Shown here: positions 12,101-23,539 of the stretch, in pieces
Layout: the number at the start of each line of letters is the position of its first letter
Position numbering within the stretch: the first letter of the stretch is position 1
Assembly: GCF_900747795.2 (NCBI RefSeq)
Contig: NC_041409.2
Span: forward strand, 69,858,460 to 69,922,459
DNA length: 64,000 nucleotides
Source: Erpetoichthys calabaricus
Taxonomy: Eukaryota; Chordata; Cladistia; Polypteriformes; Polypteridae
Direction: 5' to 3'
Program-made: the position numbers and the translations under genes
The notes under the pieces: generated by a model
Databases searched by the model: none
What the model was told of the DNA's origin: nothing
What the model saw: the letters and a program-made list of their open reading frames with translations, nothing else

Positions 12101-15100
12101 ATTGAGTGGGTCCATCTTCTAAGCTGTTTCAACAAATTACAAACTAATACTGGCAACTTGGCCAGTTCATGAAAGATGAGGTTTTATTTATAAGTGTAAA
12201 ATTGTGATCAATATGCCCCCACAGCTGATTTAAATTTCAGTCTGAATCTCTACAGTTTGATAATTCCCTTGAAACTGACTGCCAGAGAGTGTCTTTATTA
12301 GCATAAGCAAAGAGTGTCTTGAACAGCAACGCACAATAATGGAGTTTCCTAAAGCCAGATCAGTTAGGGTAGACCTCCTTGTATTATCCTCCTGATAAAT
12401 TCATACTGTTATCCACAAATTCCTGCATCTAAACCCGGGTTGATGTATTAACACTTATGTGGTGTAGATCACCTTAGCATGCTTGACAGTGTACAAATCA
12501 ACATGAGCAGCAGATATAATTTCTTACCAGAATGTGTGGTGGATATCCAGGACAGCCTTGGTTGTATAGATGCTGGAATGGTGTCTGCTACCAGTATAGA
12601 CACAGTTGGCAGAATGGATGTTTCATAGGATTTTTCAGGATCCTTTGAAAAGAATGTTGTTTCACTAGATGGTGGTAAAGAAGAAGGAGAGGAGAATCTG
12701 ACTGGTGGCTGAAAATCTACATCTTCCTCCTGACCTAGAGATGAGATTTTGGAAGGAGATAAAGACAGGTTCTCCTTAGGGGTGGTTTCTGGTGTCTCAG
12801 GGGATGGTGTGCTAAGGTTCAGCTCAGATGCCTCCATTGTTTCTGAAGATGGTGCCCTTTGATCTACATACGATGACTCTGATGTATCAGGAGAAGCTGT
12901 GCCAAGATCCATATCAGAGAACTGTGGATTATCAGGGTGGGATACACTGGAGTCTTCATTAGGGTCTTCGGGTGTATCAGAAAGAAGTAAGCCAGGGTCA
13001 ACACTGGAGACCTCTGGTGTATCTGAGGGGAGGATGCTGAGCTCCTCCAACATGTCAGAGGGTGTTGTGCTGAGGTCTAGTTTGGGGATATCAGTTAAAT
13101 AAGAAGATGGAGTACTGAGGTCTAGATCAGATATCTCCAGTGCATCTGAGGAGTGCACTGTGCGGTCAGAATCATACAGCTCTGGGACTTCAGATACAGC
13201 TAGGTCAAGGTCTGACATCCCTGGAATTTCAGAAGGAGGAGTACTCATATCTAGATCTGTTAACTCGGGGGTTTCAAATGGCAGTGTTCTGAGATCCAGA
13301 TCTTCTATGTCTTGTGTTTCAGAGGAGAATGCTTGAAGATCCAAATCTGATGGCTCTATAACTTCAAAAGGGTGTGAACTAAGATCCAGATCCAAGGGTC
13401 CTGGTGTTTCTGGAGAAGGTAAATTGATTGGAAGTTCACTAAAATTTGGTTCAGAGGTTTTTGAGGGATGAGTGTTTCTGTCCTTCTGTAAAAAGGATCT
13501 GGTTACATTAGGTGGATTGCTGCTATCTGATAGATACAAGGCTGCTGTTATGGGTGTAATTAAGTCCAGTTGTGAGGGCACAGGTCTTTCAGTGAGGGAT
13601 GTGGTCAGATGCTGAGCTCCAGGGAGCTGGGTTACATTGAATGCTGGCAGTGATACCTGCACGTCCTCTGAAGAGGGCGCCACAATTTTGCTGTGCACAG
13701 TGTTATCCTTTTCAGTTTTACTTTTCAGTCCTTGACTTGTGTTTGGCAGCAGTTTGGAATGGGCACTCTTTGCTGAACTGGTGGATTCTGACACTGGTGT
13801 ATAAGAAGACCCTGTAAGGGTAAACCATGACACATATCAGTAAATTACAATTTGAGCTTTTTAACATTTCACAGACATTTATGGATCCTGTTTATTTCAA
13901 ATCCACACTAAGGGATAGAAAAAAACATTTGCACAAGAGTATGAAATATGCACAGCTTATTAATTACAGCACTTGTGAGATGTTTACTGCTCTGTAATTA
14001 GTATAACAGATTTCCATTTAAATATCTAAATATTTTAACATTTTCTGTAACATTTGTGATAGCATGCACTGCTACTTCACGGCTCCAGAGCATCAGGCTC
14101 CAACACAGGCCCTACCTGTGCGGAGTATGCATGTTCCCTCTATGACTCTATATGACTTTTTTTTCCAGGTTTTCCTGCTTTCTATATAAAAGATTGCCAG
14201 GTTAACCAGAAGTTCTAAATTAGCTCTGCAAACCCATTCAGAGTTGATTCCAGGCTTTTGATCAGTTCAGTTGGGGCAGGCTGCAATTCCACTTAAGTGC
14301 AAACTGGGATTGGATTATCAAGTTCAAAAATGTAATATTATGTTAGGAAACATCAATGTCCTGAACCCACTTAAGATAATCTATCTAAGCAGGGCACTGG
14401 AAAATGACTCCAACTGCTTTGGGAACAAGGTAGGAAGCAACCCTGGGCAAAATGCTAATCCATCAGTGATCACACTCACACACTGCTGAGGACCTGAACG
14501 GCTTATGTAACACCTGGCTGCAGCAGATAGATGGTCATTTCCGGAAAGTGGGAGTGGACTGCGTGTCTGCCTGGGGGTTGCCAACTGGGATCTCAAGCTG
14601 TTTTGTCGTGTGGTGGGTACAGCAATGTACCAGCAATGTGCTGTACCAGAGCATGCTCCCCAACCTGACCTGACTTGACCTTTGGTGCCCCAATATTTCA
14701 TCTTTGCCTCTTTATATTTATAATAGTTCATCTGAATTTATGCCTTATGGAGTATCGGAGGAACCCACATACATAAACACAGTAGGAACAAAAGGCATCA
14801 TAGACAGGAATCAATCCTTAAGCAGAACTGCAGAGATACAGCAGTGTTACCACTCCAACATCCTGCCAGCTAATGATAAAATCATATCCCAGTGACTCTT
14901 ATTTTTTGATTACCATTGTATTTTTAGATATCCTGTAACATTTTCACTCCAAGATTCATGTCCACTACAATAATAAGTAATTATTGTACAAATAATAAGT
15001 ACTAATAAGCCCTTTATTTATGTAGATGATGCTACAACTCATATTTAAAGATATTGAAACACTGGCAAATAGTGTTGCTGGCTTAGGGTCATGCAACAGG

Positions 15101-16791
15101 CCAAAGGTGTGAACTGAATCAGCCTACTTATGGTGTGCAGTCCCAACATTTACTTATTGAGGACACACTACTACTTCATGCTTTGAGCAATAAAGCAGGT
15201 TGAGCTGATGAATTCAGACTTGCTCAGATTTACCATTTGTTTCCATCCATGGGCTCTGAGAGGACAGCGTCATGCCTTCTGGGATGTCTGGGCCAACTGG
15301 ATTTGAGGTAGGATAGATGTTCTCACTTTTCAAGTCATTAAAGTCATCTGAAGGTGTTTTTGCTTGCATGTTCTCTTCAAGCTTAGGGACGCTTGTTTTC
15401 ATTTCAGTGAAAGAAACCATAGGCTCATTGACTGTTGTAGTCAATAACAAACTGTTTCGTGTCAGAAAGCTTGGGCTTGTGATGGCAGTCTGGACTTCCT
15501 TTCTGTCTTCTGGCATTTCCTTGGACAGGACTATAGCCTCTTTATTTTCTGTTCTGCTTGACACCTGAGTTCTGTTGAGTGAGTTGTCTGTCATGCTGGT
15601 ATTCTTTGAATTCATGCCCATGCCCTCCTTCGATGACCATTTCTCTCCTTCATTCCGTGTCTCTCTGGATGTTCCCACTTCAGTCTCTGGCAAGGCAATC
15701 TTGGTTCTGTCAAGACTGTCAAGGTTTACAAAAACATCTCTGCTTTTCTCCTTCATTAAAGATTTTCTTCTTGAAGGGTTCCGCACTACATCTGTCTGGC
15801 TTCTCTCCGGGGAGGTGATCGGACCTTCTGACGCCTTTGTGATTGTCTGACTGGAATCAATTATTGTTGAATTTGGCTTCACTTCTGTTGCCCCTATGAA
15901 AGGGCTACTTTTCTGCTCCACTGAACTGACTGCTTCGCTTATCATCTTGGGTTCCTCAGTGGCATATATCAAAGTGGCTTTCTCCATGGCATCCCCAGCA
16001 ATGACACTGGCTCTTCGCCTTTTACCGGACTTAACACCCTCTGCACGTAATTCTAGGACATCTTCAGGGCCTCTGAAAGCTTTTGAACCAACTTCTGGAG
16101 TTGTATGCTTTAATCTAGTGATCATGAATGGATTTTGCAGCCTCTCAGTCTCTCCATCCTCATTAGACATGTCTCCATCTTCTTCTTTTTGAGGTGCCAA
16201 ATGATTTAGACTTCCAGCTTTATGAGGTCGAGTTCTCTCAGCAGAGGCCTTCAGATCAGAAGAGCTTAAAACTTTGTCCTTGAGTTTAAGAGTTTGATTA
16301 ACTAAAGTCATAACTGGAGGCATTGCCACTACATTCCTGTGAGGGCTGACTGGCACTCTTGGCTTCTCTAGGTGAAGTGATGTTGGGTCATTAGTGGGTC
16401 TTTGTGCCCTTCTGTGGTTATTGCCCTTTACTTTCACAGAGCTTCCAGGACTGCCAGTCTGGAGTCCTTTCATCTGAGACTCCACACTGTGAGACATCTT
16501 CTCGTATCCAGCACCATGCTCCCTTCCCCCACTGTTCATTTCAGCCATCATTTGTACAGGAGCAACAACAGCAACAGTGTATGGGAAATGTGTTTCTTTA
16601 TTTTGCATATTTCCCTCAATCTCCTTAGATTCTGAGACAGACCTCCCTTTGGGCACTCCATTTTGACGTCCAGAAATTTGTTGTGGTAATGTAAATGTGG
16701 GTGCTACCCCTGTGTCAAGTAGTGGAAGAGCAGAGACCACCACAACGCTATACACAAGTAGGGAGACACTGAAACCAACAAGAGATTCCAT
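3536..16791 (-). CDS. ARMH4: ARMH4 (C14orf37), armadillo-like helical domain-containing protein 4, 3'-incomplete
   Basis: Single-pass type I membrane glycoprotein, reported in mammals as a regulator of mTORC2/gp130 signalling. Visible coding exons on the minus strand are 16791-15234, 13811-12528, 4724-4566 and 3730-3536. All three joins are phase 1 with good GT/AG sites (gtaaat, gtaaga, gtacat; next donor gtatgt) and add up to at least 1,065 residues, longer than the ~774-aa human protein. It opens with a signal peptide ([20 protein letters not shown]), followed by a long Ser/Thr/Pro/Glu-rich ectodomain with a 15-residue repeat. An acidic run then leads to ...[10 protein letters not shown], which matches the human ALEWEQQNQGL just before the membrane segment. 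The transmembrane and cytoplasmic exon was not found between 1 and 3,500 and probably lies beyond the left edge. Identity rests on the C-terminal match, the exon phases and divergent linkage to ACTR10; the ectodomain itself is too diverged to recognise. Confidence 0.82.
3833..4463 (-). mobile_element. Solo-LTR-like fossil, copy A (minus orientation)
   Basis: It starts TGTAGATGCC and ends in a CA-type border, with a TATA/polyA-like signal inside and an end segment (cggggtttggg...gatgcccc) shared with the copies at 10.6 and 17.4 kb. It fills most of the 835-bp ARMH4 intron between the two juxtamembrane exons. Family (Gypsy-like or other) is not determinable from an LTR alone. No internal genes are visible. 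Confidence 0.45.
4566..4724 (-). CDS. ARMH4: ARMH4 exon, juxtamembrane acidic region, first part
   Basis: 159 nt, phase 1 to phase 1. The acceptor is ttcactgctctttag|AAACAGG and the donor GAAG|gtacat. It encodes [15 protein letters not shown]... ending [13 protein letters not shown], which lines up with human LDQLESEE just before the poly-Asp/Glu run. One sequon (NKT) is visible. Confidence 0.75.
5884..6258 (-). repeat. L2/CR1-type LINE tail or derived SINE, long copy, with (ATCC)n end
   Basis: The plus strand starts with (ATCC)n, then ttttccaacccgctgaatcc, and continues through tttggactgtgggaggaaac to gcgctacccactgcgccacc. This is the common fish L2-type 3' tail in reverse. It is the fullest and least decayed copy here. 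Confidence 0.75.
6822..6953 (-). repeat. L2/CR1-type tail, short copy
   Basis: catccatccattatccaacc followed by the same 130-bp block as in the copy at 5.9 kb, ending cagcccaccacag. Confidence 0.75.
7345..7890 (-). mobile_element. Non-autonomous Helitron with internal ~50-bp repeats
   Basis: On the minus strand it begins A|TCCTCTTTAATAAAAT and ends with a hairpin (GCCC...GGGC) before CTAG at 7345-7348. Inside, the plus strand holds about five imperfect copies of a ~50-60-bp unit (cctttaattttctctgacag, taatactggcttgtatgt). No coding capacity is seen. The base after CTAG is not the expected T, so that border is slightly uncertain. Confidence 0.6.
9289..9415 (-). repeat. L2/CR1-type tail, short copy
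   Basis: cacccatccattttccaacc ... gtgccaacccaccgcag. It lies just before the Helitron-like fragment that starts at about 9424. Confidence 0.75.
9424..10390 (+). mobile_element. Helitron fragment with internal duplication and helicase stub
   Basis: It starts TCTCTATTATAAAA, a fish Helitron-type 5' end. A block of about 250 bp (gcagagcaggttagag ... cccaatgaagaggtgtatct) is present twice, at about 9600-9833 and 9852-10117. A later short frame (10216-10326) reads [20 protein letters not shown], which resembles the last helicase motif of Helitron Rep/helicase proteins. The frames are broken and most of Rep and helicase is gone. The 3' end is not identified. Confidence 0.6.
10591..11272 (+). mobile_element. 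Solo-LTR-like fossil, copy B
   Basis: Same family as the copies at 3.8-4.5 and 17.4-18.0 kb by its TGTG start, a late AATAAA (aataaaccttgtg), and the shared end segment tttggggtttgggtgctg. There is a short (GA)n tract before the polyA signal. No internal region is attached. It lies in an ARMH4 intron. Confidence 0.5.
11280..12527. other. ARMH4 intron, nothing recognised beyond the (TAA)n tract
   Basis: No coding signal or recognisable repeat until the exon at 12528. Confidence 0.5.
11329..11360. repeat. (TAA)n microsatellite
   Basis: About ten TAA repeats, just after LTR-like copy B. Confidence 0.95.
12528..13811 (-). CDS. ARMH4: ARMH4 exon carrying a 15-residue tandem repeat
   Basis: Acceptor ttacccttacag|GG at 13811 and donor TCTG|gtaaga at 12528 give 1,284 nt with phase 1 at both ends, so the exon could be skipped without a frameshift. 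Between about 13400 and 12785 the protein reads as about 13-14 imperfect copies of a 15-residue unit close to [15 protein letters not shown]. Examples are [30 protein letters not shown] and [15 protein letters not shown]. The unit is acidic and full of possible O-glycosylation sites, so it looks like a mucin-like stalk. The human protein has no such array. Confidence 0.75.
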
Positions 16792-16852
16792 GTCTTTCAG
16801 TGAAGTTGTAATGGACACAACTTTGTTCTCACATCTTCAGGCAGAATCTGCA
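15234..16852 (-). CDS. ARMH4: ARMH4 exon with start codon, signal peptide and N-terminal ectodomain
   Basis: The acceptor (pyrimidine-rich, ...tctccatgcag) places the exon start at 16852 and the donor is AATG|gtaaat at 15234. The open frame extends upstream with a GTG, but the real start is the ATG at 16791: it has G at -3 and +4 and is followed at once by a hydrophobic core ending VVVVSA, a typical cleavable signal peptide. The 61 nt before it are 5' UTR. The 519 encoded codons are rich in Ser, Thr, Glu and Lys with several N-x-S/T sites, and have no domain I recognise, as expected for this disordered ectodomain. Confidence 0.78.
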
Positions 16853-17441
16853 TGGAGAAGGAAAATTAAAGAGACTTAAAGATGTAATCTAGTAGCATAA
16901 ACCATCAGTTCACATTTTGGATAAATCAGGCAATGCAAAATTTTAAATATCTACTTTTACCACATGATCATGTCATGATATATCAATTCATCCTCCCATT
17001 TTCCATACAAGTTTACCAGGTCAGTTTCACAGGGAACTTGAGGAAGAAGGAAGAATCCCTCTGGGGAAACCAGTCCATCACAAAGCTATTTAACTCAGAG
17101 TGTGGTCCAAAGCAGGGTCTATAGATCAAGTCCAGGATGGATGGTGGGGTTGGAGGAATGGCCCTTGAACTGTTTTTACAAATGGTGACTAAGACTTCAT
17201 AACCATTGGGCATGCTTGTTATCACATTCATCCATGGATGTTGGATGGGTTTTCTACAATAAGGGATGAAAGTGGATGTTTATTTTGGATTATGTATGCT
17301 GAGGATGAGGGGTTTCACCTTTGAAAGAGACAAAGCCGTCATGCCAGCTACACCAATGCTCACCAATAAGAGGTCAATTTAGAAGTCATTCATTCAATCA
17401 TCTTCTAAACCTTGCTTTTCAGGTACATGGCCTTTCCCAAC

Positions 17442-17994
17442 TGTGACGTATGGCCGGGCCCTTTCCTGGCTGGAACACCTCTACACTGGAAGGACCATTG
17501 GAGGGAGTGTATCTAGAGCATTAGCTCCTCCAGAGCACTAGTTGGCAGCCCCCCTGGGTTGCAGCAGTGCCTCGGACTCCTGCATGGCTCTATGGGAGCT
17601 GAATTTTGGTGCGGCAAAGTTGGACTCTGTGGGCGCCGCCAGTGGGTGCTGCAGCTGCTGCTGAGCCGTCAATTGTAGCACTTCTGCCGCACTAGGAAGT
17701 GCTGCCAGATCTAGGTCAACGGACACTTCCGGGTGCCTTATAAAAGGAGCCAATACTGTGGGAGCCAGAGTCAACAAAGATTGCCAGGAGGAGTGGAGGA
17801 AAAGAGAGAAGAAAAGAGAAAGAAAAGAAAGTGTTTGGTGCTTGCATTGGAACTGCGCTCAACATGTAGGAATGGGGGAAGGTGTTTCCTATGAGAAAAA
17901 AAAATTAAAAAATAAAAACTTTTGATTGCACTTGTGTCCCATGTCCGTCTGTATCGGGGTTGGGGCTGCTGGTGCACCCCCTGGTGGTCCACAC
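17442..17994 (+). mobile_element. Solo-LTR-like fossil, copy C
   Basis: A TATA-type box (ccttataaaaggagcc, about 17736), then an AATAAA in an A-rich tract (about 17915), then the family end segment (cggggttggggctgctgg ... ggtggtcca). It is the copy with the clearest promoter and polyA layout, and has no internal genes. Confidence 0.55.
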
Positions 17995-20299
17995 CAAAAA
18001 CAGTAGGAAGAGTTCAGGAACCAACTGGTCAGTTAATGAGATGATATTCTCCCACTTTCACACACACACAAGTTCTTTTACTTGTTCACAGTGTGACATT
18101 TCAGATTTATTACAAGATGGTACAGAGAAGCAGTTGGTAGCATTGCTATTTCACAGATCGTCGTCTTATGTTCAAATCCTTCACCTGGATGTTTGCACAT
18201 AACTTTGTTTATGTGTGGCTTTTCTCCAAGCACTTGGATTTTCTTTGCACACCCCCAAAGGTGCCTGTGTTAAGTTTATTGTCAATTGGCCACTGTGTTC
18301 AGTGCCAGGGCTAGGTTGTTTTTCGCCCTAGGCCAAGCTTATTAGTGTGCCAGCCGACTGTTCAGTAACTAACCCGTGTGGCTGGGCCTCCCACCTCTTA
18401 TGGTCTGCGCCCTAGGCAAATGCCTAATTCGCCTTAATAGCAGTGCCAGCCGTGATAGTGTGAGCACCCAGTTCAGAGCTGATTCCTGCTTTGTGCTCAT
18501 TGCTGCTGAGCTGGGCCTCATTCTCTTGTGACCCTGAATTGAATACGGCAGATTTGAGAATGATATGCTATATTTACTGACTAATTCATTGCAAATTTTT
18601 GAAAAACATTTTCTTTTATAGTAGTTGCAGACCACAATATCTCCAGAGCTTGCTCCAGAATCCCTTCATTTTTTTACTAATTGTGTATTTTGTCTTCTAT
18701 GATGTAGTAAAGTACTGTATAATGTTACACTTGTCAACAAAATGAATGCATTCACTTTACGGAACAAACCATCCCTGGCTCCAGAATGATGCTATTAGTG
18801 GGATGCTAAGATGATACATATTTGCCTGTTTTAGCCATCAAAATGATTTAAAGGGTAATTATAAATCAACGCACTGCATGGTTTCAAATTCACAATGCTT
18901 CCAGTGGCCTAACTAACTAGATCAGTGGCACAGTGTAGCACTGCTGCCCCACAGCGGTCAGCTCAGAACATTTCTGTACTGCCTTCTGTTCAAGACAAAC
19001 AGTAGATAACACACAGTACCTTAGAAAGATAAGAAGTATCATTCAAGACCTCCACCATCTTGCATTGTCGCTTACTCACTTCTGGCAAACAGTATGGGGG
19101 CAATGGCACTCATGTCAGTAAAATTAGAGACAGTTATCATCCACAGCCATTAGGCTACTCAACAGCCAGTCACACCGACAAACTGCATGAAGCAGAGGCG
19201 TAAAGTAATAGCTGCAGATTCGGCATGAATACTGAGGTAAGTGAAACTCTCTTGAATGACATCCAACCACTGATCAGACAGCTGTGCTAAATGAAATTTT
19301 CCCAATAGACTCTAGCTGCGGACCTCCAGAGCTCCACTCCATTCAGGAGGTTGTGGCTTTAGAATATACGTCAGTGACAACACATGATTGCACTGTGGGT
19401 ACGATTAGGGTTGGGGGAGGGTTATCTGACTCAAGTCAGAGTAAACCGAGTGACAAAAACCTGCAATCCAATTGGTTGTCCAGCGGAGCTACTCAATCAC
19501 AGAGCTGCGGAGGTCTGCAGCTGGACCCATCTCAATTTTCCATTTGTTCCTCTCTCTGAAGCATTCAATTTATCAGCACTAATAGGATCATGTTCAGTAA
19601 ATAAAGTTGATTCGCAGACTTAATTAATTAATGGAGTAATCATGGTAGAGGGGAATTGTTGAGGACAGTAATTTTATGAAGTGTCTTGAAAGGTACCATC
19701 CTTCTTGTCAACAAAGAAAATAACTACCCTAGCAGGATATCTAAGGTGTGTTTTCCGAGTACACGTAATTAGAATGTGGGGTGTATCTTCATTAACTGTG
19801 AAATTGAACATTCAGGAGGCCATCTACTGCTGTCAGCACTTCACCTCATCCCATAATCCTTTAAGGTAGAGGCACACCATAATGGCCCTTCCACTCTTAC
19901 AGTGTCTGCCCAGTGACACTGGAACTGATTAAAGCGATGGTAAAATGGAGACACTGAGGTTTAGTGAAATTCACACTTCTCTACTTTTACATATAATCTG
20001 TGTGCTTGTATTGATTATATCAACTCCTGAGCACATTTTAAATGGGTTTTGTAATTTAGAAAAAAATATATATATATATTTATATGTCATTTAGTGTATT
20101 TAGACTGAAACCCATCTAATTCTTAAAATGTTTTTAAGAAGGACAGGAATGACAGGCACATTAACTTCAGTGTTTCTTATATACTGTATACATATTGTGT
20201 TGTGTTACGTTTATCATATTTATTGTTGGTTGTTGGAATTGCACTACAGTAACTAGTCTGTGGGAAACATGCTAGTGTACTGTGTACACATGTTAAAAA

Positions 20300-20860
20300 A
20301 ACTTGAACCTGACCTATCTGTGCGAAGTTTGCATTTTCTCCTTGTGTCTGGGTGAGTTTTTCTCTGGATTCTGAAGGTGCATGCTCACTGTTTTAGTAGG
20401 TGATTCTAAACTGATCCCATATGAATGACTGAGAACTGGCTTCCCTTGTATTTAGTCCTATTGGAATGGCCTCAACCCAATATTAGTGCTGAATTGGCCC
20501 AGTAATCACTGGACAGAATATGCTCATCCTTGACATAATCCATAAATCTATTCCTTTGTTTCTAGTTAAATTCTTAAATTTATCATGGATACTGATAGAA
20601 ATAGCCAGTAGCTCACTGAAGAGGTTTCTCTGTAGCAAACAAAAAATAACAATTAATATTTGATACATCATTGTGATTTGTGTTTTGCTGACAGATATGC
20701 TCTAGATACATACCTACTTAAACTTGCTTCATCCAATTCATGGTCTGGGGGTGTCAGAGCCTATCCTAGCAGCACAGAACATAAGCAGGGTGGCAGCCCA
20801 TCACAAGTCTAATTTGGAATTGCTAAGTAACCTGACCAACGTCATGGCCGGGCTGGAGCT
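20300..20860. repeat. Old L2/CR1-type tail remnants
   Basis: Two decayed pieces: about 20310-20440 (plus orientation, tctgtgcgaagtttgcattt) and about 20725-20810 (minus, tccaattcatggtctggggg). Similar remnants lie at about 840-930, 5090-5210, 7897-8150, 14090-14490 and 18180-18310. Confidence 0.5.
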
Positions 20861-21959
20861 CCACCCCATCTTTAACTTTTTTGTTCCTCTTTTTGGAGGT
20901 TTTTCTCAATGTTAATTGTTTCCATCCTTTTTATTTAAGAATTGAGCCTGAGGAAGAAGGACCTCCAATTGCTGCAGGTGTTAATGGTAAGTATGATTCT
21001 ACCCTGACTCTGCAAGACCTACCTTTCCACCTCCTTTACATATAAACTGCCACACACCCGGAAGTCGTTGTTCATTTTGGTACCTGCTTAGAAGGAGATG
21101 GAGCTCCATAACAAGTAGCAGTCCTTTCTGATCATGATGAGCTCATAACGACTAAAGACTCACCTCAAAAGTCCTACATAATATTTTTCATCTTTTTAAA
21201 ACCACTGGACATTAAATGGGGCATCCTCTGGGACCCCAAACCTTTAACTGCCTATTTGTGTTTCTTTCAGATGTGATTCAGCAGTAGTAGTCACTGTGCC
21301 ACTGTGCTTTCTTCAGTGACATCAGCAATATAATTTAGTAACATATTCCATGACACAAACCATGGATTTTGACGCTTGGCCCTGAGGGACTGATGTGGCT
21401 GCTGGTTTCCTTGTGAACCGCTTTCTTCAGCCTGTCATTGTTCTGCTTTAATTAGTCCGATTCTTTTTTCTCCTACTTACTCATGTCACAATACCCAGCA
21501 GGGGTGTACTTTATTTTTTAAGAATTAGGACAAATGAATGTGTGGTTTAAACATAAAAACTGAAAGCATTTCTCTTCTAAAGCAACAATGTACACCTAAA
21601 GAGCTTTGGGTTAAAAAGAACAATTGGTTCAAAGTGGTGGAAATATTAAACAGCAGTCACAGTAGTACACCACAGTGCCACATTTGGACAGCGCTGCCAT
21701 AAACCCTCCACTGAAGATCACACATGATGAAACACTCTTGTTACAACTACTCATTAGTGAATGGTGGGTGCTGCTTTTATTCAAAAGTTATCTGCTGTTT
21801 CCTATAAAATTTTACAGAAGCCATCTTTACATGAACCTGATTTGTGTTTTTTATTAGAGGCTGCTTTATAATTGTCTCCATGTATCCATTCATCTTAATA
21901 ACAGTAATGTTGTGAAAATGAACCTATAGCTTGGAACTATCTTAAGTTTTCCTCCCACA

Positions 21960-22575
21960 TCCCAAGCACAAGTGTTTTACGTTCACATAAACAACAAACT
22001 GGACTGGTCTGACCACACAGTGGCGCTGTACAAGAAGGGCCGGAGCAGACTGGACTTGCTAAAAAGACTCGAGTCTTTTGATGTGTGCAGCAAGCTGTTG
22101 GAAATGTTCTACTGGTCCATAGTAGCCAGTGTGGTGGTCTACACTGCAGTTTCCTGGGGAAGCAAACTGAACACAGAAGAAGCACAATGCCTGAACAAAC
22201 TTATCAGGAAAGCCTGCTCCATCACAGGGCTAACACTGGAATTTGTAATGGAAAACAGGTTGATGACAAAAATGGCTGCCACCATGAAAAATCCCCTCTT
22301 ATCTCCCCCAGGGAGTGCTCTCTTGGAGCACTTATAGCCACAGGTTCATTCTACCACAGTGTGCTATGAAGCGCATCTCAGGGTGTTTTTCTGTTCACTG
22401 CTATCAGGGAATTCAATGTTTCCACCAGATATCCTTATTAAGTTTCTTTATTTATCAATTGATCGATTAATTGTATTATCCATCCTGTGAGTCTGTACCC
22501 TTGTTTTTTTTTTTGTTTTTGCTGCTGCATGCATTTGAATTTCCCCATGGGATTAATAAAATGTATCTAATCAAA
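21960..22575 (+). mobile_element. Rex1-like LINE, 3' end fragment
   Basis: The frame 21972-22337 reads FYVHINNKLDWSDHTVALYKKG..., VCSKLLEMFYWSIVASVVVY, typical of the C-terminal region of Rex1/Babar-clade reverse transcriptases. It is followed by the family's usual ending (tttccccatgggattaataa). Coding sequence upstream of this is absent, so it is a 5'-truncated copy. Confidence 0.75.
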
Positions 22576-22730
22576 ATGAATCTAATTGGCATTTCTGGCC
22601 TGGCTTGGTGCAAGTGAGTGAGTGAGTGCAGCTATAAGTGTGAGATAGACTGCCATCCCATTCAGCATTGGCTTGTGTCTTACTCCCTCTGGCGCAATGA
22701 CCCTAAAATTGCATTAAGCTGATATGAAAA

Positions 22731-22867
22731 TGCTGCGGTGGGTTGGCACCCTGCCCAGGATTGTTTCCTGCCTTGTACCCAGTGTTGGCTGGGATTGGCT
22801 CCAGCAGACCCCCGTGACCCTGTGTTCGGATTCAGCGGGTTGGAAAATGGATGGATGGATGGATGAT
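22731..22867 (+). repeat. L2/CR1-type tail, short copy, plus orientation
   Basis: ctgcggtgggttggcaccc ... gggttggaaaatggatggat, ending in (ATGG)n. It is the reverse of the other short copies. Confidence 0.75.
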
Positions 22868-23021
22868 ATGAAAATGGACAAACACAGTAGATGGGTGAAT
22901 GGAGCTTGGAAAGCAGTGGCATTGGGGGAGTACAGAGGCCTAAGCCCCTGATCTATTGTCCCAAGCCCCCGACTGTTTCATCCATTTATTATTACCCCCA
23001 TGCCCACTCATTGATGCTATA

Positions 23022-23150
23022 CAGTCAGGTTCATAAGTATTTGGACAATGATACAATTTTCATTATTTTGTTTCTTTTCGCCACTATAATGGTTTTGAAA
23101 CAAAGCAATCATTATATGACTGAAGTGTAGACCTTTAATTTAAGGTATTT
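23022..23150. mobile_element. Tc1/mariner-type DNA transposon, one-ended remnant
   Basis: cagtcaggttcataagtatt, tggacaatgatacaattttc and tagacctttaatttaaggta are the terminal pattern of a common fish Tc1-like family. The other end is absent. Confidence 0.55.
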
Positions 23151-23539
23151 AGGAATGACAGCAAGTTTTCTACAAAGTCCCCCCCCCAAATTTCCAGGGG
23201 CAGTGATAGTATGTGAATATGAACATCCTTGAAACACCAAGGTAGGCCCCCCAACCCATACCTAGACACCCATATTTTCTTCTCAGTATCTTGCTGTGAA
23301 CAAGAAACCAATATTGCATTAGCCACTAGTTTGTCACAGGGCGCACTCATCCATCCAGTATTCAAAGATTCAACACATTTTAATGAACCTGCACTTCTTT
23401 AGAATAGTGAAGCAAAGGGGCTATCCACCCAAATAGGAAAACAATGTGGAAACTCAACAAAGACAACAAGCAATCTCTTTAAGGCAGCAACACTAGATAT
23501 TGTGCCAACTTGCTGGCCATTCTCAAAGTAGGTAACACA

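Noticed and set aside
15317-16635. Several plus-strand frames of 74-98 codons
   Set aside because: Antisense shadows of the long ARMH4 exon.
18300-18460. Block with cagtgccagggctagg and agcagtgccagccgtg suggesting hAT-like ends
   Set aside because: The two ends are in direct rather than inverted orientation, so they are not TIRs.
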